DNA of 64,000 nucleotides, taken from positions 6,138,001 to 6,202,000 of the forward strand of contig NC_092806.1 in NCBI RefSeq assembly GCF_040954645.1, read 5' to 3'. Below, piece after piece: positions 31,104 through 41,905 of the stretch (position 1 is its first letter; the number at the start of each line of letters is the position of its first letter). The position numbers and the translations under genes were made by a program. Under the pieces are notes generated by a model that was given only the letters and a program-made list of their open reading frames with translations, made no database searches and was not told where the DNA came from. The stretch comes from Diabrotica undecimpunctata (taxonomy: Eukaryota; Arthropoda; Insecta; Coleoptera; Chrysomelidae).

Positions 31104-31213
31104 AGGTGGATTCTCTTGAATAAAAACCAAGATGGATTCTCTTGAATAAAAACCAAGGTGGATTCTCTTGAATAAAAACCAAGGTGGATTCTCTTGAATA
31201 AAAACCAAGGTGG
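31104..31213. repeat. 26 bp tandem repeat, four copies
   Basis: The unit AGGTGGATTCTCTTGAATAA plus AAACCA is repeated four times from 31104 to 31207, followed by a 6 bp partial copy. Differences are almost limited to one G/A position. Confidence 0.9.
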
Positions 31214-32428
31214 CTAGAAAAACAAAAGCCGCTATAAAACTCGTCATGGCACGAGTTTTGTCCAACAACAGAAGAATTCTGGCAAGCGGAAAGCTCTTCT
31301 CTCCGAGACCTGTATACCGATCCAGAATTCTCTGATGTTGCCAAAACTCACAAATTAATAATTGTAATTAATAGATAAATTATTAAATGAAAAATGAAAA
31401 AGACAAAATTGTGCGATAAATACGATTTATATTGAATTATTATTATTACAGCAAAGGTAAAAAGGAAATAAAAATTGTAGGCAGTTTTTAAGTACTTTCG
31501 TACACAGAATTATACGAAAAACTAAAAGTGTTCTTGATTAAAGTATGAAAATATGTTGTTGTAAAAAGAGCAAAGTATTAACTTACCCAGACCGTTGGAA
31601 GTTTCTGACCACGAGGACTTATATTTTTAATAATACCTTCTCGTTTGCTGGTTCATTTTAAAAAGAAATTAAATCGGGTCGGATTGATAGAAGTAAATTA
31701 TTTAGGAGTGGGGTTTCTGTTTCTTGTACGATAAAGTAAGCGAAGGTAGGACTACGAGGGGACTTAAGAAATTAATCAGCGGATTTATTTGTAATAGGAA
31801 AATATTGAAATAAAATATAGGAATACAAACAAAGGAAAAAGAACTTATTATCAATAAAAATCAAATAGTATGCGCAGAAAATAGTGGAAAGTACTTTGAA
31901 ATTAATAAGAACAAAAATGTAACGTTTTAAACGTTACAAGTTTTTATTATTCTCATTTATAATTTAAAAAATTATTTTCACTCGTAATGATACTACTAAT
32001 CCTTAATATATCTGTGCTATTAAAAATTGCTGAAATTAAGGATACGAAGATAAATGTAAAGCCATTAAGGAATTTATAGATATCGTGGAATTTAATAATG
32101 TGTTTACTTTGCTAAAATTAAGAGCAATAATAAATGTCTGCGAGGTATAACCTGCTAAATGGGCTATTAATTTGTTGGTTTTGGATATTAGGTCGTTAAT
32201 ATTGAGTTTATGCACTTTTCGAGCTATTTATTACGATAAGAATCCATTTTCTCAACGGTTATAAATTTCAAGTGGGGAAAATTTTTATGGGATAATTTAA
32301 AAACATATTTGAGAATTCCGACATTCATCTTAGTTTACTTTACTAACATTAAATGGAATTGAAGTCGTTTCTGTCGATATTTTCCTAGTTTTCAAAAATT
32401 TGTTTATTTGTCTGTTTAACAGTGTTAA
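31214..32428. other. No gene seen
   Basis: About 1.2 kb of AT-rich sequence. A minus-strand frame running from here through the 26 bp repeat lacks an ATG start and has no family signal. Confidence 0.45.
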
Positions 32429-32429
32429 A

Positions 32430-33734
32430 TCGTAGCTCCTCAAAACTTATTTTTGAAGAACTACTGCTTGGAGTTGCTTCAGAAATATTGGTTGTATGGT
32501 TTTTCCACAATTTGATCTTTACTTACCGACTGATCAATATTGCCGGCGGTAATAGCATCCATGTTAGTATTTGCGGTTTCAGCTACAACTATTGTTTGGT
32601 CTTCTAAACTATTCTGTTCTTTCCATATTTTTAGGCTTTCAGGGTGGTATTTTTTCTCTGGTATGACATGACGGTTAAATGTATATATACCAGCTTTTCT
32701 AAACCCGTTTTTGATCGTTTCTACGTTTACGTTTTTTCATGTAGTGCCTATCGTCAGAGAAAACTCTTTTTTTGGATTTTAAGGCCAGAGTTGTTGGTCC
32801 CAAGCGTCTTTTAGAGACTTAAATACGGCTAAATCCAAAGGCTGCAGAAGATGGCTGGTATGAGGAGGAATTTTGATGATTATGATATCATTCTGTCGTG
32901 TTAATTCAACTAGTTCAATACTAATATGGGTACTATAACCCATCAACATATATATCAACAGTACCGGCCTATTTTCTCCTAATGCGGGAATAAACGTTTT
33001 TTTTAAATAATTAAAAAATACGTTACTCTCCATCCATCCATTGGTACTGGCTGCATAAGCAGTTTCCGAAAATGAGTTCTTGTTATCTGGTAGCCAGGAA
33101 TCCCAAATATTTTTTCCCTTTAATATGATTAGTGGTGGTGCCATAGTCCCTAATGCAGACATTGCTAAAAGAATCGTGGTGATGTTTCGTCCATATTCCA
33201 CACGAGTTGCGGCTTGTCCTCTAATTTTAGCTGAACTAAAGTTTTTTTGAGAATATTAAAATATTATTTTATTCTTTTAGTCTTTTAAAACTCCTGAACC
33301 ACTCACCCCCAGGAGTGTTATCCTTAAATGAAGTTTTATGTCATTTTTTTAACAAATTCACGAACAATGTCTAGTAGTTCCAATTTGGATATTCCAAATC
33401 TCCACTGCTCCATAGTTTTTAGTCCTTGGGCTAATCTAGTCTCATCTTGGAGTGGAATCGCTGGAGCCCTCTCTTGCGATTTGCTTTTGGTTACATGGTA
33501 GAATATTGTTATTTTAGAAATATTATATAATTTATGTGCCCGGTATATCGAACAAACCCCTCTTTTTATCTTTGACACTGCGTGATTTAAATCATCTTGG
33601 GTATATTTGGTTGCTCGATCCGACTTCCGTTTACAGTTTCTCACCATGTTCAATCTAGAATTAAAAATTAAAAGATAGTTTTGCAAGTTTACAGTTGCTC
33701 CAGTACACGTGGTCACATTTACCCCAGTAGACAA
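32430..33734 (-). pseudogene. pogo/Tigger-like transposase, deleted and frameshifted
   Basis: From the 5' side, the minus frame 33734-33336 has NCKRKSDRATKYTQDDLNHA and KIKRGVCSIYRAHKLYNISK, the psq-type helix-turn-helix of pogo transposases. A deletion removes the CENP-B-like domain and first catalytic block. The frame 33201-32779 has the DDE core: TTILLAMSALGTMAPPLII, PVLLIYMLMGYSTHIS and PPHTSHLLQPLDLAVFKSLK. The second catalytic Asp, usually in DGH, is absent. A C-terminal tail follows to about 32480 (NGFRKAGIYTFNRHVIPE and KYHPESLKIW). Upstream, 33972-34007 holds a palindromic GTAATCACACTTGCCCCAC motif that may be its terminus. It is not functional. Confidence 0.78.
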
Positions 33735-34144
33735 TATAAACGAGGTAAGTGTGACCTAAGTCATAAGTCAGTCAGACTGCATACCATAGAATATTTACTT
33801 ACCACCTAATACTCGCTTGTCACAAAATTTGTAAACAAAGTCTGCACACTAACATCAACAAGTTAATTCGTACTAACATACGCCAACGGTCAAATATAAA
33901 TTACTTGTTTTCTACAAACTGCGTATTTGCATAGATCGCTGTTTCAAGAACTTAAGTTTCTACTCACAAGATATAGTGTAATCACACTTGCCCCACAATT
34001 ACACTTCACTGGGTTTACCTTACATAGCTGTATAAATCTTTGGGAGCGCTCCTTAACACTGAAAAAATACTACTGCAGAGATAAACTCCCGAATTTGCAT
34101 GGCCAAAAGATGCTATTTTGGGTTCAATGTCCTTAATAACTCCA

Positions 34145-34640
34145 CAATTATATCGAAAAATACAAAATTGAAACTCTACAAAAAAATAATACGCCCAGTT
34201 CTAAAATCTGGTTTAGAGATCTGGACTCTAACATAAAGTAATGAAAACACGTGAGGATGTTTCGAAAAAAAAGTACTAAGGCGAATCTATGGAGCAGTGA
34301 ATGACAATGGAGTGAGGAGAAGACGATACAACTTCGTAATTTATAGAATATACCAGGAACCAGATATTGTGAAACATATTAAGATAGACCGTCTAAGGTA
34401 AATAGGGCATCTAGTGCGGATGGAACAAAATGACCCAGCTAAAAAAACGCTCCTTAATAGAGAAGAAAAGGAAGACCTAGAACAAGATTCCTTGATAACA
34501 TCGATGAAGACATGAGAAATATGGGAATACGTGCTTGGCGGAGGAAGGCGATGGACAAAGACGACTGGAGAGAAATTCTTGAGGAGGCTACGACTCACAC
34601 AGGTTTGTAAAGCCAGAATGATGATCACGATGTCACCTTT
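34145..34640 (+). pseudogene. RTE-like LINE C-terminal fragment
   Basis: The plus strand reads IIRPVLKSGLEIWTLT, then FEKKVLRRIYGAVNDNGVRR and YQEPDIVKHIKIDRLR, IGHLVRMEQNDPAKKTLL and, after a frameshift, RFLDNIDEDMRNMGIRAWRR with DWREILEEATTHTGL. This is the C-terminal domain and end of an RTE-like LINE related to 4585-5930. A stop and frameshift break it. The 3' end is near the GATGATCACGATG tail at 34618-34633. No RT palm. Confidence 0.75.
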
Positions 34641-35224
34641 GACATAATTTAACGTATAATACAGTGTTATAGTGAAATATTTAATAACAAATATCCCTAT
34701 AACTTAAAATATTATCGTTTTCGCATAATTTAACGTAAAGATTAAAATATACATTATTAATAAAATAATTAAAGGATTTTGAAATTTCCTCGTATATAAA
34801 ACAATAAACGTCAATCTCTTAACCCATTTCGATCGTAGAAATTAGATCCTGTTTTCCGCTATTCAGAAACACACCCTCCACCGCTATTGCGAATCTGGAA
34901 TATGTGCCGATGCTAATGAAATCCTGCCGTCGGCTATGAAATCAACCGGATTTTTTCATCCCGTGCACGCTTCTCTCCCAACAATAGATCCCAATCATTC
35001 AGGGTTCCCTGTTGAATAAGGAAAATAGATCATATATTATATTTAAAGTGGTAAAGTTCACGTGCATTCATTAAATATAGTTAATATGGAATGCTAATGG
35101 AATATACCTGCAGGCCGATATTTGTAGTAATGTATTGTAGTAGATAAATAATCTACTACAATACATTCATGAAAAAACACATCTATAGGTTTAATATATG
35201 TTCCAAAAGTTTAAATAATAGATA
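34641..35224. other. Unique-looking sequence with a 15 bp perfect hairpin
   Basis: 34800-35030 has balanced composition and no repeat signal, possibly host sequence. A 15 bp perfect inverted repeat with a 7 bp loop lies at 35130-35166. Confidence 0.45.
35130..35166. repeat. Perfect 15 bp hairpin
   Basis: ATGTATTGTAGTAGA at 35130-35144 pairs exactly with 35152-35166; the loop is TAAATAA. No U run follows that would suggest a terminator. Confidence 0.85.
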
Positions 35225-35705
35225 GAATGCAACAAAAATAAATTTCAGCAATGTAGAGCCTGGGTCTTTTTACAAGATCAACCTGGAAACATAATAAGGA
35301 ATCAAATTGATTACATAATGGTGAACAAAAGATTTCGTAATGGATGTCTATCAGTTAAAAGTTACCCCGGTGCTGACGTATCATCATATCATATTCCTGT
35401 TATTGGTAAATTTAGGTTTAGATTTAAAAAGGTTACAAAAAAGACTAGTAACAAAAAATGTGATATGAGAAGACTAAACGATAAGGAAACAAAGGAGACA
35501 GTCGCACGGATTCTTTAGGAAAAGCTAAGTGACATCTCTAGTATCTAGTATCTCTTCAGAGAAGAACATCAAATAGAAAATAAAGAGAAGAGAAAAAGTT
35601 GGATGAATGACAATATACTGTAACTCATGGAAGAAAGAAGAAAATCAAATAATAACAAAAGAGTGTACAAAATTATTCAGAGACAGATAATAACCAAAAT
35701 ACATT
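35225..35705 (+). pseudogene. LINE endonuclease C-terminal fragment
   Basis: The plus-strand frame reads RNQIDYIMVNKRFRNGCLSV and KSYPGADVSSYHIPVIGKFR, the last two blocks of the APE-type endonuclease; the catalytic SDH is changed to SYH. After a TAG at 35516 and a frameshift comes KEKRKSWMNDNIL and LMEERRKSNNNKRVYKIIQR, the linker before RT. No RT follows. The changed His block and stop indicate an inactive copy. Confidence 0.75.
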
Positions 35706-35739
35706 TAATAAACTTTCTTTCTTTCTCCCCTTCCTTTTA

Positions 35740-36440
35740 CCCTAACAGGGTGTCGGATTTGGGCTAGCTATTTTTATTTCCATTTACTCACCTCTTCCAT
35801 TCTTTTCTGTTTCCTGCCATTATTCTCAATTCCTCGTCTTTTAGTTCTATTTGGGCTGTGATTATTCTAGATGATACTGCTTCGTAGTTTGTTATTCTTG
35901 ATTCTATTCTTTTATTAACTATTATACCGACTCCTTCTTTTGCTCTGTGACCCTGTGGTACTCCGGAATATCTCGCTTATTCCCATTATTTGTACGTTCA
36001 TTTTTTCCATTTCTTCCGTAGCTTCTATTTCCTTGCCGGTCAGAGATGTCACATTCCATGTCGCTATTCCTATATAATTTGTCTTGTTAAGATGTATTTT
36101 CTTATTACTGTATTCTTCTTCTCCATTATTGGTGTTAACGCTGATTTCATATTCCCTGGTTTTTGTATTAACATTATATCCGTTATTTATTTTATTACCG
36201 TTTTTATTTCTAATGCTAATATTTAATTTTTCCCTACCTTCATTACTAATGCTATGCCCATATTTGATATTCCCCCTAACTATAATATTATCACTACTGT
36301 TAGTAAGCCTAATACCCATAATCCTATCACAAGTCATATTTCTAATGGCATACTTATCATTTACATTTCTAATCCTATTCCTATTACTACTTAAAACTAT
36401 ACACGGTTCACAATTTGTTGATAGCTTACTACAAGTTTAA
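35740..36440 (-). pseudogene. LINE ORF2 N-terminus with start of APE endonuclease
   Basis: The minus strand from 36440 reads an Asn-rich leader (RNKNGNKINNGYNVNTKTRE), then GIATWNVTSLTGKEIEATEE and NVQIMGISEI, the first endonuclease blocks (the Asn in TWN; the catalytic Glu usual in the SE block is kept in ISEI). A frame change near 35915 leads to VGIIVNKRIESRITNYEAVS and RIITAQIELKDEELRIM. The rest is missing. It lies 2.4 kb downstream, in sense, of the ORF1 at 38871-39764, and both may be one LINE split by the insertions between them. Confidence 0.72.
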
Positions 36441-36779
36441 CCCTAATTAGAAAACTGAAATACAGAGAGGATAGGTAATACGATATAATAGTAAAAACCA
36501 ACCTAAAACTGACGGTTTAAGACGTTTTCGACTAACCCACCTTATATCTGAAGGAATACAATACCTTATAATCCTATTACGGGGGTATTTTGAATGGTTA
36601 GAAATGAACGACCAGTGTCGTAGAGTATATGATTGAAACATTTATTTGAACTAAATAAATATATTTTTTAAATTGTACTTATGTAAATTGTATTTTTTAA
36701 TAAAACTTATTTATTTTATTCAAAAATAAAAAGTTTCTTGCCATTTGTAAAAGATACATTTATTTAATTTAGGAAAAAG

Positions 36780-37162
36780 GCGCCAAATGTCGCCTGGCAA
36801 AATTTCCAATGTGTTTTAAATGTATCCATTATTTTCGAATCCGGAGAAAACTAATAAATATTTTTAAAAAATTTAAACGCAGAATGAAATATTACATTAT
36901 TACTCAGGGCAGAAAGTCCCTGAAAACTTCTACAATGTTTATTTTAATATGTTATGTAACAGGGGTGAAAATAAAAGAGAAAATATAGTATAATTTTTAA
37001 TTGAAAATATTGCATGCAAAAGAAACTTTTTATTTATTCTAAAAAATATTTCATTCTGCCTTTAAATTTTTCAAAAATGCTTTTTAGTTTTCTCAGGATT
37101 TGAAAAAAAAAATGGATACATTTAAAACACATTGAAGATTTTGACAGGCGACATTTTGCGCC
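36780..37162. repeat. Fold-back MITE (family A), copy 2, unsplit
   Basis: It begins GGCGCCAAATGTCGCC and ends GGCGACATTTTGCGCC. An inner pair lies around 36885-36920 and 37045-37065. It is about 383 bp, similar in order and sequence to 22541-22841 plus 23528-23605. Confidence 0.75.
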
Positions 37163-37239
37163 TTTCCCCTTTAATACCTTACGATTACAACTACTATTAC
37201 TTACCTTATATATAATTACGATTAGAAAACTATTCAAAT

Positions 37240-38200
37240 TCAAAATAAATAGGATCAACTTCGGAATCCGAGTCCTCTTGAGGGTTAATAATTAGGTTAA
37301 TAATCTCTACGGTCGCATCAATTATGTTATCAAGATCCCACATTTTTTGTTCTTACTACATGTCTTAGTGCATCTTTCCAGTTTTGTTTTGTAATATGTT
37401 ATAAAGACTCGTATAACAATTCACGTACAGCTTGTATTTTATATGACGTATTTTTTCTAGCCACATAACTTTTCATTAAAATTTGTACCCAAATGAGTGC
37501 CTTTACCAGAAGTTGGGGAGATACCAGTAGACCAACCTTCCATGAAGGCTTGCCTGGAGCTTAATATATTTTTATCTGACCAAATTTTTTTTAGAGTATG
37601 ACCTGAGTTTACCCACGTTTCATCCTGGTAGAAGATGGGCCTTTCTTCAGCCCGGAATTTTCGGATGAATCTTAGATAATTTCTTCTCCAACATCATCTT
37701 CTCCTCCCGGTCAATCAAAAGTGATTTTCGGTCTGATTTCTCCCACCGGAAATTTAATTCTTTTAAAACTTGCCACAATTTAGTTCGTCCGATATGAGGC
37801 AAATCCGGGTCGTCTCTAACTTCTTGTAAAATTTTGTTTGGGTTTGGTATTTCTTTTTTGAAAAAAAAATCCATGAATTTTCCTTCGAATACCATTTTTG
37901 GCAAATTCATCAATTTCAATAGGCTTTTTCCCTCTCTTTAAGTTTTCGTTTGTGTTTGGGTTAGCTATACCGTGTTTTTTTCTTTCTGATAGGAACCTAT
38001 AAAAAGTTGACTCTCCTACGCCAGTCATGTTGGCACAACTTTCGACTTTGTTGCGAACAGTGTTTGTGGGATTCTGAGAAACCAGAGCATCGGGAACATT
38101 CAGGACAATAGTCTTCTCTCTTGGTGAATAGACAGACTTACTGACTGTACGCAACAGTACCGGTGTAAAACTTGATGATGAAGTCATCACAGACAATCCA
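37240..38200 (-). pseudogene. IS630/Tc1-type transposase remnant, relative of the DD83E gene
   Basis: The minus strand has EKTIVLNVPDALVSQNPTN, NMTGVGESTFYRFLSERKKH (helix-turn-helix) and NGIRRKIHGFFFQK; after a frameshift, RDDPDLPHIGRTKLWQVLKE and NFRWEKSDRKSLLIDREEK; then YQDETWVNSGHTLKKIWSDK with the first catalytic Asp. The second Asp and the Glu are deleted, and a C-terminal piece near 37250-37450 (ITKQNWKDALRHVVRTKN, then an acidic end) remains. Block order matches the intact protein at 10633-12000. It is dead. Confidence 0.75.
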
Positions 38201-38870
38201 ACAAAACGAGCACGAGCGAAAGGTACGTATATGTTCGTAGGTATATGCAATAAAAAATCACTCACGCACTGCATATAATTCGCAAAAGAAATATTCGAGA
38301 CGCTAATTACTGCCGTAGACGCGGAAACACCGACGAGCCGTAAATTACATGCGATCAAAAACGTACTAAACAAAAAAATTGTTTTCGTTCGTAATAACTT
38401 CACCCTTTCAAGTTAAGTTTCGAATATAATTATATTATTAAAAATCTGGGGAATTCCATCTTAATTATCTTGCAACGAATAGTACATTCGGATATGAATT
38501 CCAGGTTTTCTAGTAAAGTGATTAAACGCGAAGATTAGGATTGAAATAACCAAAGGGATAAGGTATTCTTATTTACAAAATTGTTAAAGGTTAAATTCTT
38601 ATTTTTATTAATATAATATAATAACCAACATTTTAGTCGTGAAAGTTTTAATTGTTTTTTTGCTAAATATATTAGTATTAAAATATTATCAATATTATAT
38701 ATAACAGTATTAAAACATTATATTATTATTTAATGAATAAACACCTTAGGAACGCCTATGATTTACGACCGTTTTATGAGTTTGAGGCATATTTCGTGCT
38801 CTCAACAATTTGTGAACAGATAATAAACATTTATCATCATTGTCCGGTTTATTTTGTAATTCTTCTTTCT

Positions 38871-39764
38871 CTATTCGTTGCTCGACCTCTCCTTGGTTCT
38901 TTTTATGTTGCTCTGGTAGTTTTTTGAACTCTCTATTTCCACTACTTTTTCTTCTTTATAGCACCATCTCCATTCCTTGCCATCTACTGTGATTTTATTG
39001 TATCCTATTTTGACCATTTTCCCATTTTCCCTCATTTCTCTTGCTTTATCTCTTAAAGCTTTCATTTTCGCTCTCTCTCCTTTTGTGAGATCCTCTGTAA
39101 TCCATATTTTTTTGGTCTTCACATTCTTAAGTTTGTATTTGTTTCTTAAGATTGTTGTTTTTTCTCCTTCGCTTTCTAGTTCAATTAAGCATGTTTTTGT
39201 GCCTATTTTTTGTGCTCTTTTAATATTAGTTTTGACTTCAAGATGATTTTCTAACATAGTAGTCATTCCTTCTTTCAATGTTTTTGGGTCTTCAGAATCT
39301 ATTATTGCTCCACTAATGATTATATTCTTCTTTCTTTTTTCTTTGTCTAATCTTTCCAATGAGTGTTTTAGATCATTTAATTCTTCCGTTATCTTTTTGT
39401 TATCGGTTTTGGTTAGTTCGTTTTCTCTTTTCAGTTCTTCTTTCTCTTTTGTCCATTCTTCCTTCACCCTTTCTATTTCCAGCTTTATGATTTTTATTTC
39501 TTCAATATTTAGTTTTATCTCTTCTTTAACTTCATTTATATATCTTCTGATCTCCTTATTTTCTTCCTTCATTTCTGTTTTCAGCTCTTTTATCTCCGTT
39601 TTAATCTCCTTATTTATTTCTTCTACTAGTTTCTTTAGTTCTTCCATTTCGCGATTTTTTATGTTATCCTTTGGAGGTGTTCTTAACGTAGCTTTGCTTC
39701 TTTTGAAGGCTTCTTCCTCGTCGGATGAGTTAACGTGTTCTGGTTTATTTCTTTTGCTGTTCAT
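38871..39764 (-). CDS. LINE ORF1 protein, intact (coiled coil plus RRM)
   Basis: A 297-residue frame starting with ATG at 39764. Residues about 38-145 are a highly charged coiled coil (many Glu/Lys heptads, e.g. EIKTEIKELKTEMKEENKEI). Residues about 146-225 start with KKNIIISGAI and fit an RRM-type RNA-binding domain. About 220-275 (WITEDLTKGERAKMKALRDK and REMRENGK) fit the C-terminal domain of L1-like ORF1 proteins. Such proteins trimerise and coat the retrotransposon RNA. The frame has no interruption. The matching ORF2 start may be 35740-36440, with transposon debris between. Confidence 0.8.
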   Translation of the reverse strand: MNSKRNKPEHVNSSDEEEAFKRSKATLRTPPKDNIKNREMEELKKLVEEINKEIKTEIKELKTEMKEENKEIRRYINEVKEEIKLNIEEIKIIKLEIERVKEEWTKEKEELKRENELTKTDNKKITEELNDLKHSLERLDKEKRKKNIIISGAIIDSEDPKTLKEGMTTMLENHLEVKTNIKRAQKIGTKTCLIELESEGEKTTILRNKYKLKNVKTKKIWITEDLTKGERAKMKALRDKAREMRENGKMVKIGYNKITVDGKEWRWCYKEEKVVEIESSKNYQSNIKRTKERSSNE

Positions 39765-39799
39765 TCAATTTTGTTACTTTCTATATTAATATATATTTT

Positions 39800-40655
39800 C
39801 TATATTAATATACACCAATATAGTATTTTCCTATATTAATTAAACTTTTTTATTACAATAACAATTAATATCTATTATTTTAATTTAATTTAATTCTATT
39901 CTTAACTTTAAACTAATTTATTCTAAGGCCGGATCTGGATTTTTGTAATAAACTTATGAGGCTTTTATTTTAATATTTAATTTTTGTCGGCACTAATTAT
40001 TTTCTTATCTGCCAAGAAACCAAAAAACGCGTAGGAATGTCTAAGCGGGTCGACCCCTCGGACTTAAAACATTCGCCAAAACCAGTTTTTTTTAATATTT
40101 CTCACAATTATTTATTTACTCAAAACTTGTTAAAATTATTTAAAATAGTTATATCTTACTTGTCTGATGGTATTTCTTTTATTCACTACTATCACCTGTA
40201 TGCACTTAACTTTTAACTCTTATTTTTGAAGTTTGTCATTTAATAAACAAGAAACATTTAATATGCATAAAAACGTAAAACAAGCAGCTGGCCTTCAAAA
40301 ATCCAACACAGGTAGCAAACTGCAAAATCAACAGAGGAATATCATCACACATAAAAATTAAGAAATATGTATGCATATGGACCAAATACATACAAGAACT
40401 CTTTGATTATTTTTGATATAGGCATTAGCCATTCAGCCAGTCACAACTTTTTTTTGGTTTCTTCCCAAAGGAAAGAAAAGAAAATAATTATCACAATATA
40501 TTTATTATTGGTTATTTGGTTATCCATGGCACAAACATGGTTACTCGCTTCTCGTCTAGGGACACATCAAGACATTTAATTAAAACACAAACTAGACAGG
40601 GTCACGGATAGTAGGTTTAAAACAAATGGGATAAAACAAAGGTTACTATTTTTTT
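39800..40655. other. No gene seen
   Basis: AT-rich sequence, likely in part the 5' untranslated region of the LINE whose ORF1 ends at 39764 on the minus strand. No other signal. Confidence 0.4.
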
Positions 40656-40659
40656 GACT

Positions 40660-41790
40660 GAACTTACAAATTGACGTTACTTTTCGAAATAAATTCTGTT
40701 AAGTAGTTATATACATTTTTGTTATTTAATGACAAAAGGTAACAAATGTTATAGGGTGGAAGGATTTTATGTTTGATTAAATTTTTTATTAAGTCGTCAG
40801 TTTGTTGTATATATTTTGTACATTCAAAGAAAATGTGGTTTAAATCTGCTTCTTTTTGACAAATTTCTCATACATTGGAATTTACAATTTTAAGTTTTGC
40901 CAGATGAGCCGGATAACATGCGTGTCCTGATTTCATTCTGATAATAGATGTAATGTATCTACGTGGAACAGAGTAATTTTTAAACCAAAATTCACTCGGG
41001 ATTGAGGGTTGTATGAGTACATATTGTGATTTAGAGTGTTGACTGTATTTATGATATTCTTGTTTTCACTGATTGTTTACCATATTCTTGATTGTTACAA
41101 ATAAATCTGGGATGCAGAGCTTATAATCTGTTTTCGCACCAGAATCAATGGCTTTCTTAGTTAATATATCTACATACTCATTATGCTCAAGACCTATGTG
41201 ACCTTTAATCCACAAAAATCTAACTGTTTTTGTTCCTGATGTAATTCAAACATAATTTTTTTGATTAAAAGGATGTAAATATTTGTGCTTTTGTTAGGAA
41301 AAGATATAGTCTCAATGGCTATAAGAACCGACAAAGAATCAGATGCAAGTATTGCGGAGTTGTCATTGGAATTCTTAAAATACTTTAATGCTTCATAAAT
41401 TGCTATAGCTTCAGCAGTAAAAATTGAAAAATTATGATCCAGAGTAAACATGTTTTCTATACTTTTTGAAGGAATATAAAAAGCGCATCCAGTGCCAAGA
41501 GAAGACTTTGATGCGTCTGTATAAATAACTGTTGATGCTGGCCAGTTTTCTAATAAATTCCTTAAAATATTGTAGCTGATTGCAGTATTTACATGGAACG
41601 TTGGTTTAATTACCGTAATAGTTTGTAAAGAAGCATAAAATTCAAAGTTTGAATTATCATATGTGTATGAGTTGGTGTTATTGCAATTTGAGAGATTTCT
41701 AAAAGCGTCACAAAGTGGAGGATTACAAACTCTTTGATGATAATAGATATTAACAACCTCCATCCTACATATGTAATGACAACTTACCAA
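40660..41790 (-). pseudogene. LINE RNase H and C-terminal domain
   Basis: The minus frame 41790-41194 includes STVIYTDASKSSLGTGCAFY, FSIFTAEAIAIYEALKYFKN and AILASDSLSVLIAI, RNase H with the catalytic Asp, Glu and Asp. It continues in other frames to 40660: WIKGHIGLEHNEYVDILTKK (His and last Asp block), RRYITSIIRMKSGHACYPAH and EADLNHIFFECTKY. The Cys/His C-terminal motif is eroded. RT and endonuclease are missing. It is the same type as 28745-30400. It is broken only in the 3' part. Confidence 0.82.
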
Positions 41791-41905
41791 TCACATCAGA
41801 TGAAATGAAAAAAAAAATAATATCACAACTTAAAGATGGCAAAACTCCTGTACCTGATAATGCATATGCTAAACTCATAAAGCTATTTAACACCAACACC
41901 GTTGT
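41790..41905 (+). pseudogene. Short LINE RT fragment
   Basis: The plus strand reads DNLPITSDEMKKKIISQLKD and GKTPVPDNAYAKLIKLFNTN, the start of the RT fingers (usually GKAPGPD). About 115 bp only, wedged between two minus-strand LINE pieces. Confidence 0.6.

Noticed and set aside
31072..31344. 90-codon open frame on the minus strand
   Set aside because: It has no ATG start, and about half of it is the 26 bp tandem repeat.
39316..39789. 157-codon Ser/Phe-rich frame
   Set aside because: It is the antisense shadow of the coiled-coil ORF1 at 38871-39764.
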